DNA of 21,016 nucleotides from a virus. Shown in pieces: positions 20,541 to 21,016 of this stretch. The position numbers and the translations under genes were made by a program. Every line of letters begins with the position of its first letter. The stretch's first letter is position 1. The notes below the pieces were generated by a model that saw only the letters and a program-made list of their open reading frames with translations, searched no databases and was not told the origin of the DNA. The DNA is taken from positions 1-21,016 of the IMG/VR virus record IMGVR_UViG_3300029908_000173, one strand, 5' to 3'.

Positions 20541-21016
20541 AAAAATTAGAACTAGTTTTAAAAATAGTAAATGAGTTGGAAATCCATTTCAAAAGTGAAC
20601 CTCGATTATTTTTTAATTTATCTTCAGAAGATCGAGAAAAATTTGAAGCTTTATCTTTACAAAAAAAAATATTTTGGATAATTGACTCGGGAAATCGCAA
20701 ATATCAAACACTAAAACCATTCATAGATGGAACGTCTATATTACAATGTGAAGCTCGTCGCCACCGTTCTACTGGAGATTTGTATAGAATATCAATTGGA
20801 ATGGGTATTGATATATCTTTAGAAGATTTTATATACCAACTTTGTCAGTTACGTGAAAATAAAGAATTATTCACAATTTATTGCCCTGATGTACAAAAAA
20901 GAGTTTGGGATACAAATATTAGAGAATTAGAAACTATTTATGATTTATCTGAAATAAGAAATGGACGCGAAAAAAAAACAAATGGTTTATTATTTGACGA
21001 TTTATATTTAATTTAT
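20531..21016 (+). CDS. Hypothetical protein, 3' end outside the window (at least 162 aa)
   Basis: An open frame from the ATG at 20531 to the last base, starting MQIEKLELVLKIVNELEIHF. It is mixed helix and strand, with a short His/Arg-rich patch (QCEARRHRSTGDLYRISIGMGIDISLEDF, about 76-104). The codon use is like that of neighbouring genes. No family recognised. It overlaps the previous gene by 10 bases, as in other coupled pairs. Confidence 0.65.
   Translation, partial: MQIEKLELVLKIVNELEIHFKSEPRLFFNLSSEDREKFEALSLQKKIFWIIDSGNRKYQTLKPFIDGTSILQCEARRHRSTGDLYRISIGMGIDISLEDFIYQLCQLRENKELFTIYCPDVQKRVWDTNIRELETIYDLSEIRNGREKKTNGLLFDDLYLIY

Noticed and set aside
1-21016. tRNA genes or CRISPR arrays
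   Set aside because: GTTCAA strings near 7089 and 19259 belong to intron R elements; no cloverleaf or spaced direct repeats were seen by eye.
1-21016. Stop-codon reassignment as in some gut phages
   Set aside because: Genes end with TAA, TAG and TGA at compact junctions, and the only internal stops in conserved genes are explained by introns.

Overview
This is one dense stretch of a large, AT-rich, tailed double-stranded DNA phage genome. Every gene but one reads rightward, and genes are packed with ATGA, TAATG or longer overlaps. The phage idiom shows in the replication genes, the many short uncharacterised genes and two self-splicing group I introns. The host is most likely a member of the Bacteroidota, perhaps a flavobacterium. 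The clearest promoters have the TTG/TTTG - about 20 bases - TAnnTTTG form of that phylum (TATCTTTG at 1478 and 11975), and starts lack Shine-Dalgarno sequences, instead following A-rich leaders, several with AAACCAA. TAA, TAG and TGA all end genes, so the standard code fits.

Layout. 1-2900: small genes of unknown function, an HNH-type protein behind a strong promoter, and a chain of tiny overlapping genes (two with one membrane helix each). 2906-5626: a 15-bp hairpin, an AAA+ ATPase, several small unknowns, and a phosphoribosyltransferase-like protein. 5637-7920: a family B DNA polymerase split by a 364-base group I intron exactly before the catalytic Asp of motif C; the spliced protein is 639 residues and ends in a beta-clamp-binding peptide (QLSLF). 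7920-10661: zinc-ribbon and other small phage proteins, a possible replication accessory protein, and a cyclic-phosphate-processing receiver-domain protein. 10664-13418: a DnaB-like helicase, a very acidic 55-residue protein, a strong promoter, a Sak4-like recombinase ATPase and an SSB ending SDDMPF. 13446-13668: a 42-residue gene with its own terminator. 13684-15154: a DUF551-like protein and a primase. 15199-20311: a group that includes a gamma-glutamylcyclotransferase-like protein, a large unknown, a COOH-NH2 ligase (amidoligase), a Cys-rich protein, two unknowns and a class I glutamine amidotransferase/gamma-glutamyl hydrolase-like gene. The last is split by a second, 1,073-base group I intron inside its FHPE catalytic motif, and that intron carries a GIY-YIG homing endonuclease on the OPPOSITE strand. 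20316-21016: two more unknown genes, the last cut by the window edge.

Together the genes form a replication-recombination block (polymerase, helicase, primase, SSB, Sak4) followed by a putative gamma-glutamyl/amide-bond modification module. The two most unusual signals are the antisense homing endonuclease with its own promoter-like sequence, and a short word, CTACCYAGA, found 11 times in both orientations, in all reading frames and once outside genes, far above what base composition predicts.
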